Shown here piece by piece: positions 6,706-13,860 of a stretch of 36,327 nucleotides of DNA (positions are counted from its first letter, which is position 1; each line of letters starts with the position of its first letter). Source of the stretch: a virus; IMG/VR virus record IMGVR_UViG_3300020205_002432, positions 1 through 36,327 of that record; one strand, given 5' to 3'. The translations under genes were made by a program, and so were the position numbers. The notes beneath the pieces are model-generated. The model ran no database searches and had not been told where the DNA came from. It saw only the letters and a program-made list of their open reading frames with translations.

Positions 6706-7478
6706 ATTGTAATTTGTAAATGTGGATTAAATTGGTCACGGGTTTCGTAACCATAGTAGCCATGTGGATTGCAAACCAATCTAGTATCACCAATTATCAT
6801 GTCCATGGGATCATGTGTATGACCAAACAGCCAAGTAGTATTTTGCAAACCTTGAATGTACTCACCAAGATCATTAGCAAAATAACTATTCAACAAGTCT
6901 GGACCACGATATCTAGGATGAATGCACTCTACAGCGGGAAGAAAGTGTGTAACAATAACCTTTTTGTATTCAGGAAACTCGTTGTAAGCAAACTGAATAC
7001 CTTCTAAATCGTTATAAAATCGTTTAGCAGCTTCATTAGTACTAAAGTCTTTAATAACTTTAAAGTCACTAATTCTGCTTTGACAAGCCATATGTGCAAT
7101 ACGATCATCACGAAAGTTAGTCCATAATGTACCACCACAAAATAATACTCCCTCTAAGATAACCATGTTATCATTAGAATTCGTAAAAGCGTATACACGA
7201 TCCCAGTACTTGGCATCACTAAGTATGTCATCTAGCTCAGCATTAAACTCTTTAATAGTACTGCCATAAAATTCATGGTTACCAGGAACGTAAACAATTT
7301 TAGGAAAACCAGCTTCTAAAAATTTGTCAATAGTATGTGCTACATTATTAGCACCCACGGCAATATCTCCAGCCAAAACCAACACATCTTCGCCTTTATA
7401 CTCCATAAAGGTTTCTGTATACATTGATTTTGAACGAAAAAACTCGTGGTGCAAATCACTAAGTAATCTGATTTTCAT
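6702..7478 (-). CDS. Calcineurin-like metallophosphoesterase
   Basis: This 258-residue protein carries the dinuclear-metal motifs in order: LLSDLHHE (D-x-H, residues 5-12), LAGDIAVG (G-D), VPGNHEFYG (G-N-H-E, about 65-73), VTHFLPA (H) and FGHTHDP (G-H-x-H, about 219-225). The substrate (protein, nucleotide or RNA) cannot be told from sequence. A promoter at 7510-7538 makes this the first gene of a unit with thyX. Confidence 0.9.
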   Translation of the reverse strand: MKIRLLSDLHHEFFRSKSMYTETFMEYKGEDVLVLAGDIAVGANNVAHTIDKFLEAGFPKIVYVPGNHEFYGSTIKEFNAELDDILSDAKYWDRVYAFTNSNDNMVILEGVLFCGGTLWTNFRDDRIAHMACQSRISDFKVIKDFSTNEAAKRFYNDLEGIQFAYNEFPEYKKVIVTHFLPAVECIHPRYRGPDLLNSYFANDLGEYIQGLQNTTWLFGHTHDPMDMIIGDTRLVCNPHGYYGYETRDQFNPHLQITI

Positions 7479-7509
7479 TTTGGTTCTCTGTTAATTGTTT
7501 CAAGCCTTT

Positions 7510-7538
7510 ATTATATCATAATAAGCTTTCTATAGCAA
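7510..7538 (-). promoter_or_regulatory. Sigma70-type promoter (leftward)
   Basis: On the minus strand TTGCTA is followed after 17 bp by TATAAT. It drives the metallophosphoesterase-thyX unit. Confidence 0.8.
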
Positions 7539-7561
7539 GTGTAAAATTATTTAGTTTTTGA

Positions 7562-8041
7562 TTAATTATAGAAAATATGATTTCCTATAACTGCTACTAT
7601 AGTTTTAGTTTTTGCCCATTTAGGGCTTACTTGTTTAGTGTGAAAATAAAGTGCGTCAATATTAGGTATTAGTATATGTCCATATAGTATACCCTTAGCT
7701 AAAGCTTGGGCTTCTTTCCAAGCAGTGCCTTCTCTAACTTTATAATCTGTGTGTGTCCAGCTAAACTGTTTATGAGCATAAACCACTTTACAAATGGTTT
7801 TATCAAAAAGAGTTCCGTGATTTGCACGATTTAAGGTTACCTTAGCAACTGCAAGTTTACCACTCATAGGTTCTCCACGAGATTCAAAGTAAATGTTCTT
7901 AGCTAAGCATACAATATCTTGTTGAGTATAGTTTTTGTTTGTATAGTATTGATACCCCTCAATGCGAGGTATAGTAATTGTAGATGTTATAAATGCGGTA
8001 CTCAATATTGTGATACTTGCTAACTGTTTAAAAGTTAGCAT
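7562..8041 (-). CDS. SleB-type cell-wall hydrolase
   Basis: This 159-residue protein has an N-terminal hydrophobic segment (about residues 8-24) and then a cell-wall hydrolase 2 (SleB-like) domain: DIVCLAKNIYFESRGEP, the conserved AKVTLNR, and the C-terminal ALYFHTKQVSPKW region. In this family the Glu of the Y-F-E-(A/S)-R-G-E motif is catalytic for peptidoglycan glycan strands. The signal or anchor implies export, so it may act as an endolysin or wall-remodelling enzyme. A promoter lies at 8101-8129, with a hairpin in the leader. Confidence 0.85.
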   Translation of the reverse strand: MLTFKQLASITILSTAFITSTITIPRIEGYQYYTNKNYTQQDIVCLAKNIYFESRGEPMSGKLAVAKVTLNRANHGTLFDKTICKVVYAHKQFSWTHTDYKVREGTAWKEAQALAKGILYGHILIPNIDALYFHTKQVSPKWAKTKTIVAVIGNHIFYN

Positions 8042-8061
8042 ATAAGATCCTTTCTATATTT

Positions 8062-8080
8062 TTTAAGGTTTTTCCTTAAA
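8062..8080 (-). promoter_or_regulatory. Leader hairpin of the hydrolase gene
   Basis: A 7-bp stem TTTAAGG/CCTTAAA with a 5-nt loop sits between the leftward promoter and the GAAAGGA ribosome-binding site of the hydrolase. It could shield or stabilise the leader; it is too weak to be a clear terminator. Confidence 0.4.
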
Positions 8081-8100
8081 CTGTAATAAAACGAAATTTC

Positions 8101-8129
8101 ATTATATCACTTAACCACACAATTGGCAA
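8101..8129 (-). promoter_or_regulatory. Sigma70-type promoter (leftward)
   Basis: On the minus strand TTGCCA is followed after 17 bp by TATAAT, for the cell-wall hydrolase. Its -10 context AAGTGATATAATG is identical to the divergent promoter at 8172-8200. Confidence 0.85.
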
Positions 8130-8171
8130 GTTAATTTTTTATTTATGTAATAACCTTTAGCACAAATTTAC

Positions 8172-8200
8172 TTGAAAATTATTATCCTAAGTGATATAAT
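8172..8200 (+). promoter_or_regulatory. Sigma70-type promoter (rightward, divergent)
   Basis: TTGAAA is followed after 17 bp by TATAAT in the context AAGTGATATAATG. It starts the rightward block. Confidence 0.85.
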
Positions 8201-8223
8201 GTAAAGAATCACAGGATTTATTT

Positions 8224-8415
8224 ATGGCTCAATCAAATTACACAGAAGAATTAGAACGTATAGTAGTACAAGTATTGCTACCTGTTTTTGAGAAACACGT
8301 TAAAGAACGCGGGTATCCAATTATGCAAACAGAAATCCCCCCAGCTTACTTAACTAAGTTTAAAACTAAGAAAGTTTTGCCTAGGCTTTTTATGCCTAAA
8401 GAAAAACAAACTTGA
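8224..8415 (+). CDS. Unknown small basic protein
   Basis: This 63-residue protein (MAQSNYTEELERIVVQVLLP...) is amphipathic-helical at the N-terminus and Lys-rich at the C-terminus. AGGA lies about 9 nt before the ATG, 24 bp downstream of a strong promoter. The next promoter's -35 overlaps its stop codon. No family is recognised. Confidence 0.7.
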   Translation: MAQSNYTEELERIVVQVLLPVFEKHVKERGYPIMQTEIPPAYLTKFKTKKVLPRLFMPKEKQT

Positions 8416-8440
8416 ATTAATAATTAAATTGCTGTATAAT
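8412..8440 (+). promoter_or_regulatory. Sigma70-type promoter
   Basis: TTGAAT, overlapping the previous stop, is followed after 17 bp by TATAAT. It drives transcription towards hsp20; the terminator hairpins at 8461-8509 stand in between. Confidence 0.75.
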
Positions 8441-8460
8441 AACATATAAACTGATACTTT

Positions 8461-8509
8461 AAGCCACCAAGATGGTGGCTTTTATCAAGAGTGCCCGTCA
8501 GGGGCTCTT
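8461..8509 (+). terminator. Two tandem hairpins, the first a terminator
   Basis: AAGCCACC/GGTGGCTTTT (8461-8482) is a typical intrinsic terminator. It is followed by AAGAG..CCC/GGG..CTCTT (about 8488-8509) and then TATTTTCTT. Both lie in the leader between the 8412 promoter and hsp20, so they may act as an attenuator or as successive terminators. Confidence 0.7.
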
Positions 8510-8541
8510 ATTTTCTTAATCTCGCTTAACAAGGAGAAAAA

Positions 8542-8958
8542 ATGACAAATCTTAGCATTGGTCGTATAGACTTTGCACCTCTCAATCGTGCTTTAATTGG
8601 TTTTGATAGAATGTTTCAAGAAGCAGAACATCTATCAAGTAGTAACTATCCGCCACATAATATAATTAAATTAGATGATTATAATTATGAAATAGAGTTA
8701 GCTGTTGCTGGTTTTAAACGTGATGAACTCACAGTAGAACTAGACGAAAACGAATTAAAAATTACTGGAGATAAAACTGATAAGAATGAAACAACGTATT
8801 TATACAGAGGCCTAGCTTTCCGTAGTTTCGTAAAATGTTTGCATCTTGCTGATCACATTGAAGTTAATGATGTAGAACTAAACGAAGGTATTCTTACAAT
8901 TAAATTGGAGAGAGTCATTCCTGAAGAACTTAAACCCCGAAAATTAAAAATTAATTAA
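8542..8958 (+). CDS. Small heat-shock protein (Hsp20/IbpA-like)
   Basis: This 138-residue alpha-crystallin-domain protein resembles IbpA: FDRMFQ near the N-terminus, YPPHNI, then the crystallin core EIELAVAGFKRDELTVELDE, TTYLYRGLAFRSF and the C-terminal GILTIKLERVIPEE. A basic I-x-I/V-like tail (RKLKIN) ends it. It would be an ATP-independent holdase protecting unfolding proteins. An AAGGAG site precedes the ATG, and hairpins upstream could add thermo- or attenuation control. A strong terminator follows. Confidence 0.93.
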   Translation: MTNLSIGRIDFAPLNRALIGFDRMFQEAEHLSSSNYPPHNIIKLDDYNYEIELAVAGFKRDELTVELDENELKITGDKTDKNETTYLYRGLAFRSFVKCLHLADHIEVNDVELNEGILTIKLERVIPEELKPRKLKIN

Positions 8959-8960
8959 AC

Positions 8961-8986
8961 AAAGGGCAGGGAAACCTGCCCTTTTC
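8961..8986 (+). terminator. Intrinsic terminator after hsp20
   Basis: AAAGGGCAGG / CCTGCCCTTTT with a GAAA tetraloop. Confidence 0.9.
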
Positions 8987-9001
8987 TATCTGTAAATTAT
9001 T

Positions 9002-9421
9002 ATGCCTAAACACGACGAAACCCTATCTTTTACTAATCCTGATACAGGAGATACAATGTACGTATCTGCCAAAGAACAGATTGAACTAAAAACAATTGTA
9101 GGTGAAATGCCTAAAGGTACAGCACTAAAGTTTGATAGTGATAAACTACCATTACATTTATTGAGTACAGAAGCAATGAACCAAACCGCAGCAGTGCTTG
9201 CATTTGGTGCAGAAAAGTATGCAGAACACAATTGGCGCAAAGGCTTTGTGTGGAGCCGACCCTTAAGCGCAGCAATGCGACATATTACTGCGTTCAACGC
9301 AGGTGAAGACAAAGACCCTGAGTCAGGACTATCGCACTTAGCTCACGCAGCTTGTTGCATTATGTTCTTGCTCGAATTTGAGAAAACTCGTCAAGAGCTA
9401 GATGACCGATATAAACCTTAA
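9002..9421 (+). CDS. dATP/dGTP diphosphohydrolase-like protein
   Basis: This 139-residue protein matches the phage dGTP diphosphohydrolase N-terminal family (MazZ-like, DUF5664): KFDSDKLPLHLL, VLAFGAEKYAEHNWRKGFVW, then RHITAFNAGEDKDPESG and LSHLAHAACCIMFLLEF. Family members hydrolyse purine dNTPs to the monophosphate. In phages that use 2-aminoadenine this supports base replacement, but no PurZ is visible here, so pool control is the safer reading. It starts 17 bp beyond a terminator without an obvious Shine-Dalgarno sequence. Confidence 0.8.
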   Translation: MPKHDETLSFTNPDTGDTMYVSAKEQIELKTIVGEMPKGTALKFDSDKLPLHLLSTEAMNQTAAVLAFGAEKYAEHNWRKGFVWSRPLSAAMRHITAFNAGEDKDPESGLSHLAHAACCIMFLLEFEKTRQELDDRYKP

Positions 9422-9635
9422 TTACAAAAGACTTGCTAAAGTATTAAATAAAACACGCAAGTCTTTAACCCAAACTTGTTATGATTTGGGAATAGATATA
9501 GATGAAGTAGAAGACTACATACTAGTAAGCATTATAGATCAATGCTCACACTGTAGTATATGGTCGCAACAACTAATAAAAGATTTAGACGATAACCCTG
9601 TATGTCCTGTTTGTGTAAGGCTAACAGGACTTTAG
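9402..9635 (+). CDS. Small zinc-binding protein
   Basis: This 77-residue protein has an N-terminal helical, HTH-like part (RLAKVLNKTRKSLTQTCYDLG) and a C-terminal zinc-ribbon pair (CSHC near residue 48 and CPVC near residue 69). It overlaps the preceding gene by 20 bp. It could be a compact DNA-binding regulator; the family is not recognised. Confidence 0.7.
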   Translation: MTDINLNYKRLAKVLNKTRKSLTQTCYDLGIDIDEVEDYILVSIIDQCSHCSIWSQQLIKDLDDNPVCPVCVRLTGL

Positions 9636-9645
9636 TGAGAATATA

Positions 9646-10086
9646 ATGTATAAAGAAAATAGTAGTATAATGTTCCAACAAGGCACTAAAAATGCTGCAA
9701 TCTTTAAAACTAATGCTCCTTACGCTAATGAGTATCAGGGGCAAGGTCCCCGTTGGCTATTTGTATGTAGTGCAGGATTACTTCGTAGTCCAACAGGTGC
9801 AGCTATGGCAATTAAACGCGGCATTAATGCTCGTAGTTGCGGTAGTAATTTTAATTTTGCATTGATTCCTTGTAGTGCCAACTTAATTAATTGGGCAGAA
9901 AAAATTATATTTGTTAATGGCGAAAACTTATGGCAATTAGAAGATAATTTTTTAGGGCATAAAGACTTGTTAGAACAAATTGAGCAAAAACAAATTGTTC
10001 TTAATATTCCTGATAACTTTGAGTATATGGATACTGAACTGCAAAGTTTCTTTGAGAACGAATTATTCTTGTTACAAGGCATATAA
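9646..10086 (+). CDS. Protein-tyrosine-phosphatase-like protein
   Basis: This 146-residue protein contains FVCSAGLLRSPTGAAMA with the C-x5-R signature (C41, R47) and a following S-P-T, as in low-molecular-weight phosphatase-fold proteins. The downstream part holds ALIPCSANLINWAEKIIFVN and a C-terminal acidic helix. The usual catalytic DP Asp is not obvious, so it may be a divergent phosphatase or a non-catalytic relative. The start may instead be the second ATG at 9670. Confidence 0.75.
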   Translation: MYKENSSIMFQQGTKNAAIFKTNAPYANEYQGQGPRWLFVCSAGLLRSPTGAAMAIKRGINARSCGSNFNFALIPCSANLINWAEKIIFVNGENLWQLEDNFLGHKDLLEQIEQKQIVLNIPDNFEYMDTELQSFFENELFLLQGI

Positions 10087-10090
10087 AATA

Positions 10091-10165
10091 CCGGCCTTAG
10101 TATAATGGATAATACAGCAGTCTTCTACACTGTGAATATGGGTTCGATTCCTGTAGGCCGGACCA
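10091..10165 (+). tRNA. tRNA-Arg (TCT)
   Basis: Acceptor stem CCGGCCT/AGGCCGG, D stem GTAT/ATAC, anticodon loop CTTCTAC giving TCT, T loop TTCGATT and encoded ACCA. It reads AGA, a codon favoured by A+T-rich phages. Confidence 0.95.
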
Positions 10166-10177
10166 ATAAATTCTGTC

Positions 10178-10206
10178 TTGACGCTGTAGTTAAACAATAG
10201 TATAAT
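10178..10206 (+). promoter_or_regulatory. Sigma70-type promoter
   Basis: TTGACG is followed after 17 bp by TATAAT, driving the gene cluster that starts at 10228. Confidence 0.9.
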
Positions 10207-10227
10207 ATATACTTATTGGAGAAAACT

Positions 10228-10425
10228 ATGACAGGATATACCAAAGAATTTTTGATAGCCGCTTTTGTTAGTAGGTACGAGTCACTAGGATTAGATGCTA
10301 TTGAACAACAACAAAGATTAGCTGAGGCGTGTTGGGATATGTATCCTAAAGAAAAATTTAGACAATACTGCAGCTTAGATGCAGATGCAATTAAACAATA
10401 CAAACAAAAACTGGAACAACAATGA
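10228..10425 (+). CDS. Unknown small protein
   Basis: This 65-residue helical protein (MTGYTKEFLIAAFVSRYESL..., ending KQYKQKLEQQ) is taken from the ATG at 10228, which follows TTGGAG at the right distance. An upstream TTG at 10216 is part of that site. It couples to the next gene by an ATGA overlap. No family is recognised. Confidence 0.75.
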   Translation: MTGYTKEFLIAAFVSRYESLGLDAIEQQQRLAEACWDMYPKEKFRQYCSLDADAIKQYKQKLEQQ

Positions 10426-10742
10426 GCATTTATACACCAGATCGTTGGCAAGTAGTATTACTAAAAAGTAAGAATGATTCAATTAAAAAAGTATTTGCTG
10501 GTTGGTATGGCGGATATGCTAATGGTGATAGTTGGAAACTTAGTAGTGGAATTATTGGCACTAAAGAATTTGAAGATCGTTATGAGTTTTTAAATTATAG
10601 CGGCAGCCTTTATGTATGCTATAAAACTAATCAGGGTATGAGTGGATATATGGGTAGTATTATGCATGGCTGGGTTGAATCTTCAAAAGAAGACCCTAGC
10701 GTAAGTATTCGACTTGTAGACTTAGAAACGGAAACAATATGA
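10422..10742 (+). CDS. Unknown protein
   Basis: This 106-residue soluble protein is rich in Gly, Tyr and Trp (FAGWYGGYANGDSWKLSSGI), with a beta-rich pattern. It is coupled on both sides by ATGA overlaps. No family is recognised. Confidence 0.75.
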   Translation: MSIYTPDRWQVVLLKSKNDSIKKVFAGWYGGYANGDSWKLSSGIIGTKEFEDRYEFLNYSGSLYVCYKTNQGMSGYMGSIMHGWVESSKEDPSVSIRLVDLETETI

Positions 10743-11116
10743 CACAAAAAATAGCAATTAATAAAGATTTTGGTGGGTTTGCAATTAGCGACCAAGCATT
10801 TGAAATGTTTTTATCATTAAAAAATATTGAGTTTGAAGCTACTGAAACTAGTAGTGCTTTTATTGGTAAAAACTATTGGGCAAAAGGTCACGCTGAAGAT
10901 GAAGAATATTATTTAAATCAATATGAATTATGTAAAGAACGTGACGATATTCATCTTATCGCAGTAATTGAAACACTTGGTGAGTTAGCTAATAGTAATT
11001 TTGCTGATATTGCAATTGTAGAAATTCCTGATGATGTCAAATGGCATATTCATGAGTATGATGGTATAGAGTACGTTGCTGAAAATCATAGGACATGGCG
11101 TGCCCCACACATTTAA
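10739..11116 (+). CDS. Conserved phage protein, unknown function
   Basis: This 125-residue protein ends in FADIAIVEIPDDVKWHIHEYD then GIEYVAENHRTW, a C-terminal signature I associate with a widespread uncharacterised phage family. The N-terminus starts with a beta-type KDFGGFAISDQAFEMF. It overlaps the start of the UvdE gene. Confidence 0.75.
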   Translation: MTQKIAINKDFGGFAISDQAFEMFLSLKNIEFEATETSSAFIGKNYWAKGHAEDEEYYLNQYELCKERDDIHLIAVIETLGELANSNFADIAIVEIPDDVKWHIHEYDGIEYVAENHRTWRAPHI

Positions 11117-12107
11117 TCAAAATATTAATCGTATAGGCTTTGCTTGTAAAATTCAAGATACTACAGGTAAAGCCGACCCTAAACTGAACACAAAGACCAC
11201 TACACTAACTTGGCTTAACAGTCAAACACGCGATAAGAGTGTGCAAAAGCTAGAATTAATCATGCAGAATAACTGTATGGCATTAAAACAGCAAATGCAT
11301 TGGCTAGCGAAACAGCCACCCAATCAGCGTATGTTTCGTATTAGTAGTGATCTTTTTCCTGCGTACACTCATGACGATTGGGCATGGTGGTACTACGAAC
11401 CAAACCAAACAAATTATTTAGAAAAACACTTAGCAGAAGTTGGCGAGTTAGCTAGACAGAATGATATCAGACTGTCTTTCCACCCTGGTCAATTCTGCGT
11501 ATTAGCTTCGGAACATGATGGAATTGTTGATAATAGTATCAGGGAGTTTGAATATCATACTGACGTCGCCCGTTATATGGGTTACGGCAGATCTTTTCAA
11601 GACTTTAAATGTAATGTACACATCGGTGGTAAGCGGGGACCTGCTGGAATTCAGGCTGCTCTAAAAAAACTTAGTACTGAAGCTAGAAATATTATTACAA
11701 TCGAAAACGCAGAGTATACTTGGGGTCTAGACGCAAGTTTAGAACTTATGCTTGACTGTGCATTAGTGCTTGATATTCATCACCATTGGATTGCAACAGG
11801 CGAGTATATTGAACCAACAGATGACCGCTTTCAAGCTGTAGTAGAGTCTTGGCGGGGTGTACGTCCTGCTGTGCATTATAGCGTGAGTCGTGAAGATATT
11901 ATCATAGACCATGATCCTAATACTAAACCAAACTTAGTTGAGCTAAAATCTCAAGGTTTTACTTCAACTAAATTACGAGCGCACAGTGAATACTACTGGA
12001 ATAAGGCAAGTAATAATTGGGCCTTGACATTTTTGCCTTATGCTGATATAATGTGTGAGTCAAAACAAAAAAATTTAGCGAGCCAACAACTAGCAGATAT
12101 GTTATGA
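11100..12107 (+). CDS. UV-damage endonuclease (UvdE family)
   Basis: This TIM-barrel, metal-dependent repair endonuclease of about 335 residues nicks DNA 5' to UV photoproducts and some other lesions. Matching blocks are NRIGFACK at the N-terminus, FRISSDLFPAYTH, LSFHPGQFCVLAS, CNVHIGGKRG, IENAEYTW, LDIHHHWI and VHYSVSRE, which hold the metal-binding His, Glu and Asp residues. I place the start at GTG 11100, preceded by AGGA, inside the end of the previous gene; TTG 11076 is the longer alternative. It gives the phage its own photoproduct repair. Confidence 0.9.
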   Translation: MPHTFNQNINRIGFACKIQDTTGKADPKLNTKTTTLTWLNSQTRDKSVQKLELIMQNNCMALKQQMHWLAKQPPNQRMFRISSDLFPAYTHDDWAWWYYEPNQTNYLEKHLAEVGELARQNDIRLSFHPGQFCVLASEHDGIVDNSIREFEYHTDVARYMGYGRSFQDFKCNVHIGGKRGPAGIQAALKKLSTEARNIITIENAEYTWGLDASLELMLDCALVLDIHHHWIATGEYIEPTDDRFQAVVESWRGVRPAVHYSVSREDIIIDHDPNTKPNLVELKSQGFTSTKLRAHSEYYWNKASNNWALTFLPYADIMCESKQKNLASQQLADML

Positions 12108-12382
12108 GATATGACCCTAAGCAAAGCTATCAAGACTGGGCTAGTCGTGTAAGACTATTCGAACAAGGAGCTGCTATGCAAAGAATAGCCTTAGGGGACG
12201 ATATAGACAAAGTAATGCAAGACATGGCAAAAAAGATTACAGATAAGATGTTGCATCCTATACTAAAAGCAATACATGAAGATTCTAGTAAAATTGATTT
12301 AGAAAAGTTTGAGCGTGATAAATTAAATTATTACGTAACAATGGAACAGGTGGGTCTTAAATCTGATCATGTTTTAAGTTAG
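12104..12382 (+). CDS. Conserved phage protein, unknown function
   Basis: This 92-residue protein (MRYDPKQSYQDWASRVRLFEQG then AAMQRIALGDD, TDKMLHPILKAI) is helical and charged, a type seen in several phages without known function. The start overlaps the uvdE stop by ATGA. A large-loop terminator begins at its stop codon. Confidence 0.75.
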   Translation: MRYDPKQSYQDWASRVRLFEQGAAMQRIALGDDIDKVMQDMAKKITDKMLHPILKAIHEDSSKIDLEKFERDKLNYYVTMEQVGLKSDHVLS

Positions 12383-12450
12383 CTCAGCACTTCACTGATA
12401 AAGAAGACTGGTCAGCTGTATTCAACTGGCTAGTGCTTTGCTAACTTTTT
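12377..12450 (+). terminator. Terminator with large structured loop
   Basis: AGTTAGC (12377-12383) and AGCACT (12386-12391) pair with AGTGCT (12432-12437) and GCTAACT (12440-12446), followed by TTTTT. The 40-nt loop can fold further. The stem starts in the stop codon of the previous gene and ends 4 nt before tRNA-Pro. Confidence 0.7.
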
Positions 12451-12454
12451 CAGT

Positions 12455-12531
12455 CCGTGTGTAGCGCAGTCTGGCAGCGCTCCTCGTTTGGGACGAGGCG
12501 GTCGGAGGTTCAAATCCTTCTACACGGACCA
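12455..12531 (+). tRNA. tRNA-Pro (TGG)
   Basis: Acceptor CCGTGTG/TACACGG with the C1-G72 pair typical of tRNA-Pro, D stem GCGC/GCGC, anticodon loop TTTGGGA giving TGG, T loop TTCAAAT and encoded ACCA. Confidence 0.95.
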
Positions 12532-12710
12532 TTTTAGTTTGTATACTGCTCGATTCCGATTCAGTTGCGGAGCTTTGGGAACAAAACTGTGTATGTTTTC
12601 TAGATACACATATACTATAGTTCTGAGTCTATATAGGATAGCGTAATTAACTATATAAAGTAGACCTTGCCCCTTAGCGGGGGTTGCAGTAAACAGTATA
12701 CAATCTAAAA
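12532..12710 (+). ncRNA. Structured leader RNA closed by a 17-bp stem
   Basis: TTTTAGTTTGTATACTG (12532-12548) is complementary to CAGTATACAATCTAAAA (12694-12710) at 16 of 17 positions. Inside are hairpins TTCCG/CGGAG, GTGTAT/ATACAC, TATAGTT/AACTATA and CCCC/GGGG, suggesting a multi-branched RNA. It begins right after the CCA of tRNA-Pro and ends directly before the GGAG of the 12721 gene, so it could gate translation of that gene or be released as a small RNA by tRNA processing. Confidence 0.65.
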
Positions 12711-12720
12711 TGGAGATATT

Positions 12721-12897
12721 ATGAAACCTAAAAAGAAACCCCCACTTTCGGCTATTAAACCTGAACCAGGACCACATGGTCCAATTCCAGAAGGAAAAAA
12801 TATGCAGCCTATTTCTCCCGTACAACCAACTAATCCGTACCACTGTGCTACTTGTCAATGTGCAATGTGCAAAGGTATGTACCCTAACTATAAGTAA
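12721..12897 (+). CDS. Small Pro-rich zinc-knuckle-like protein
   Basis: This 58-residue protein has a Pro/Lys-rich N-terminal part and a Cys cluster CATCQCAMC (about residues 43-51: C-x2-C-x-C-x2-C) likely to bind metal. A GGAG site lies 6-7 nt before the ATG, immediately after the closing stem of the leader RNA. No family is recognised. Confidence 0.65.
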   Translation: MKPKKKPPLSAIKPEPGPHGPIPEGKNMQPISPVQPTNPYHCATCQCAMCKGMYPNYK

Positions 12898-12905
12898 GGA
12901 ATATT

Positions 12906-13112
12906 ATGAAAATTAAATCAATGGAAGCAATTCCAACAGCTATTGGTGTGCCTTATGATGAAGGCTATGCTGAGATGAAAGACCCTAAAACTGGTGCAGA
13001 TATTGGTGATTTAGCCCCTGGAAGTATTGAGTTAATGCCAATTATTATTGCTAATCGTGATGCTGGCACTACGCATACGGGCGACATGGGCCGACTAGGT
13101 AAGTCAGAATAA
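12906..13112 (+). CDS. Unknown small acidic protein
   Basis: This 68-residue soluble protein (MKIKSMEAIPTAIGVPYDEG...) contains a DPK encoded by a GACCCTAAA word. AGGAATATT precedes the start. No family is recognised. Confidence 0.7.
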   Translation: MKIKSMEAIPTAIGVPYDEGYAEMKDPKTGADIGDLAPGSIELMPIIIANRDAGTTHTGDMGRLGKSE

Positions 13113-13126
13113 TTTTAGCCCCCATA

Positions 13127-13159
13127 GTCGTGTTAAGGCTCAAAAAGACGCGACCTTTT
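13127..13159 (+). terminator. Weak hairpin with T tract
   Basis: GTCGTG (13127-13132) pairs with CGCGAC (13149-13154), followed by CTTTTA. It may be a terminator between the 12906 and 13186 genes; the T tract is short. Confidence 0.4.
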
Positions 13160-13185
13160 ATTCACACACAACACAGGAAAACATT

Positions 13186-13404
13186 ATGTTTACACCAGAA
13201 TTTTATATTGATTTATTTCAATCTTCAAAGCGTCAATTAACTAATCAAGTTTATAAAGACGATACCCTCAACAAAGCCTGTAACGCATTTATTGACGCTC
13301 AAACAGCGTTTGCTAAAATGATGGCTAAAAATTACATTGATTTGTCTGCACATTCTGCCGATGCAATGACGAAAGTATTTTTTCCTCAAAAGGACTCAAA
13401 ATGA
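13186..13404 (+). CDS. Unknown small helical protein
   Basis: This 72-residue protein (FYIDLFQSSKRQLTNQVYKD...) is predicted all-alpha and amphipathic and loosely recalls phasin-like or scaffold-like helices. CAGGAAAA precedes the ATG, and it is coupled to the next gene by ATGA. Confidence 0.7.
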   Translation: MFTPEFYIDLFQSSKRQLTNQVYKDDTLNKACNAFIDAQTAFAKMMAKNYIDLSAHSADAMTKVFFPQKDSK

Positions 13405-13628
13405 ATCCGTTTGAAATTCGTGCAGAAATGCTTAAAATGGCTCAAGAATACTTAACTAAACAGCAAGAGATGAATTTAGATTTTGCTGGTCGTACTTTTG
13501 AACAACTTGTAAAAGAAGGTAAGAAAGTAGCAGAAGATTGGCAAACTTATGCTCCTAAAATGCATACACTAGAAGATGTAGTTAAAGAAGCTCAAAAATT
13601 ATATGGATTTGTTAAAGATGTTAAGTAA
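13401..13628 (+). CDS. Unknown small helical protein
   Basis: This 75-residue, strongly helical and charged protein (MNPFEIRAEMLKMAQEYLTK..., ending YGFVKDVK) is of a type seen in other large phages. It overlaps neighbours at both ends. Confidence 0.7.
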   Translation: MNPFEIRAEMLKMAQEYLTKQQEMNLDFAGRTFEQLVKEGKKVAEDWQTYAPKMHTLEDVVKEAQKLYGFVKDVK

Positions 13629-13779
13629 TTTAATGCAACGTCTACAAGACATATTAAAGCCTTACACATTAGATGACTTCATTGCTGATGGTAATCCTCA
13701 AGATCATAAAGATGTAGAACGATTAGAAAAAATTTGGCACGATTATCAAAACAAACGCTTTTTTAACACTTGTTACTAA
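13618..13779 (+). CDS. 53-residue unknown protein
   Basis: This short gene (MLSNLMQRLQDILKPYTLDD...) overlaps the previous gene by 11 bp and ends 5 bp before the initiator-like tRNA. It is soluble with amphipathic helices. A second in-frame ATG lies five codons in. No family is recognised. Confidence 0.6.
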   Translation: MLSNLMQRLQDILKPYTLDDFIADGNPQDHKDVERLEKIWHDYQNKRFFNTCY

Positions 13780-13784
13780 AATAT

Positions 13785-13860
13785 CGCGGGGTAGGTCTGG
13801 TCACTAGCGAGGTCTCATAAGCCTTTGCCATCCTTGGTTCGAATCCAAGTCCCGCAACCA
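13785..13860 (+). tRNA. Initiator-like tRNA-Met (CAT)
   Basis: The acceptor CGCGGGG/TCCCGCA leaves the first pair as a C1-A72 mismatch, the hallmark of bacterial initiator tRNA. The anticodon loop CTCATAA gives CAT, with T arm TTGG-TTCGAAT-CCAA and encoded ACCA. The anticodon stem has G29-C41 and G30-C40 but U31-G39 in place of the third G-C pair of true initiators. The D arm is irregular. Confidence 0.88.

Noticed and set aside
9002-9421. Evidence for 2-aminoadenine (Z) DNA from the MazZ-like gene
   Set aside because: No PurZ or other Z-pathway gene is visible in the window, and the polymerase has not been shown to be of the Z-specific type.
12520-12858. 112-codon minus-strand frame
   Set aside because: It lies opposite tRNA-Pro, the leader RNA and the 12721 gene; transcription here is rightward.
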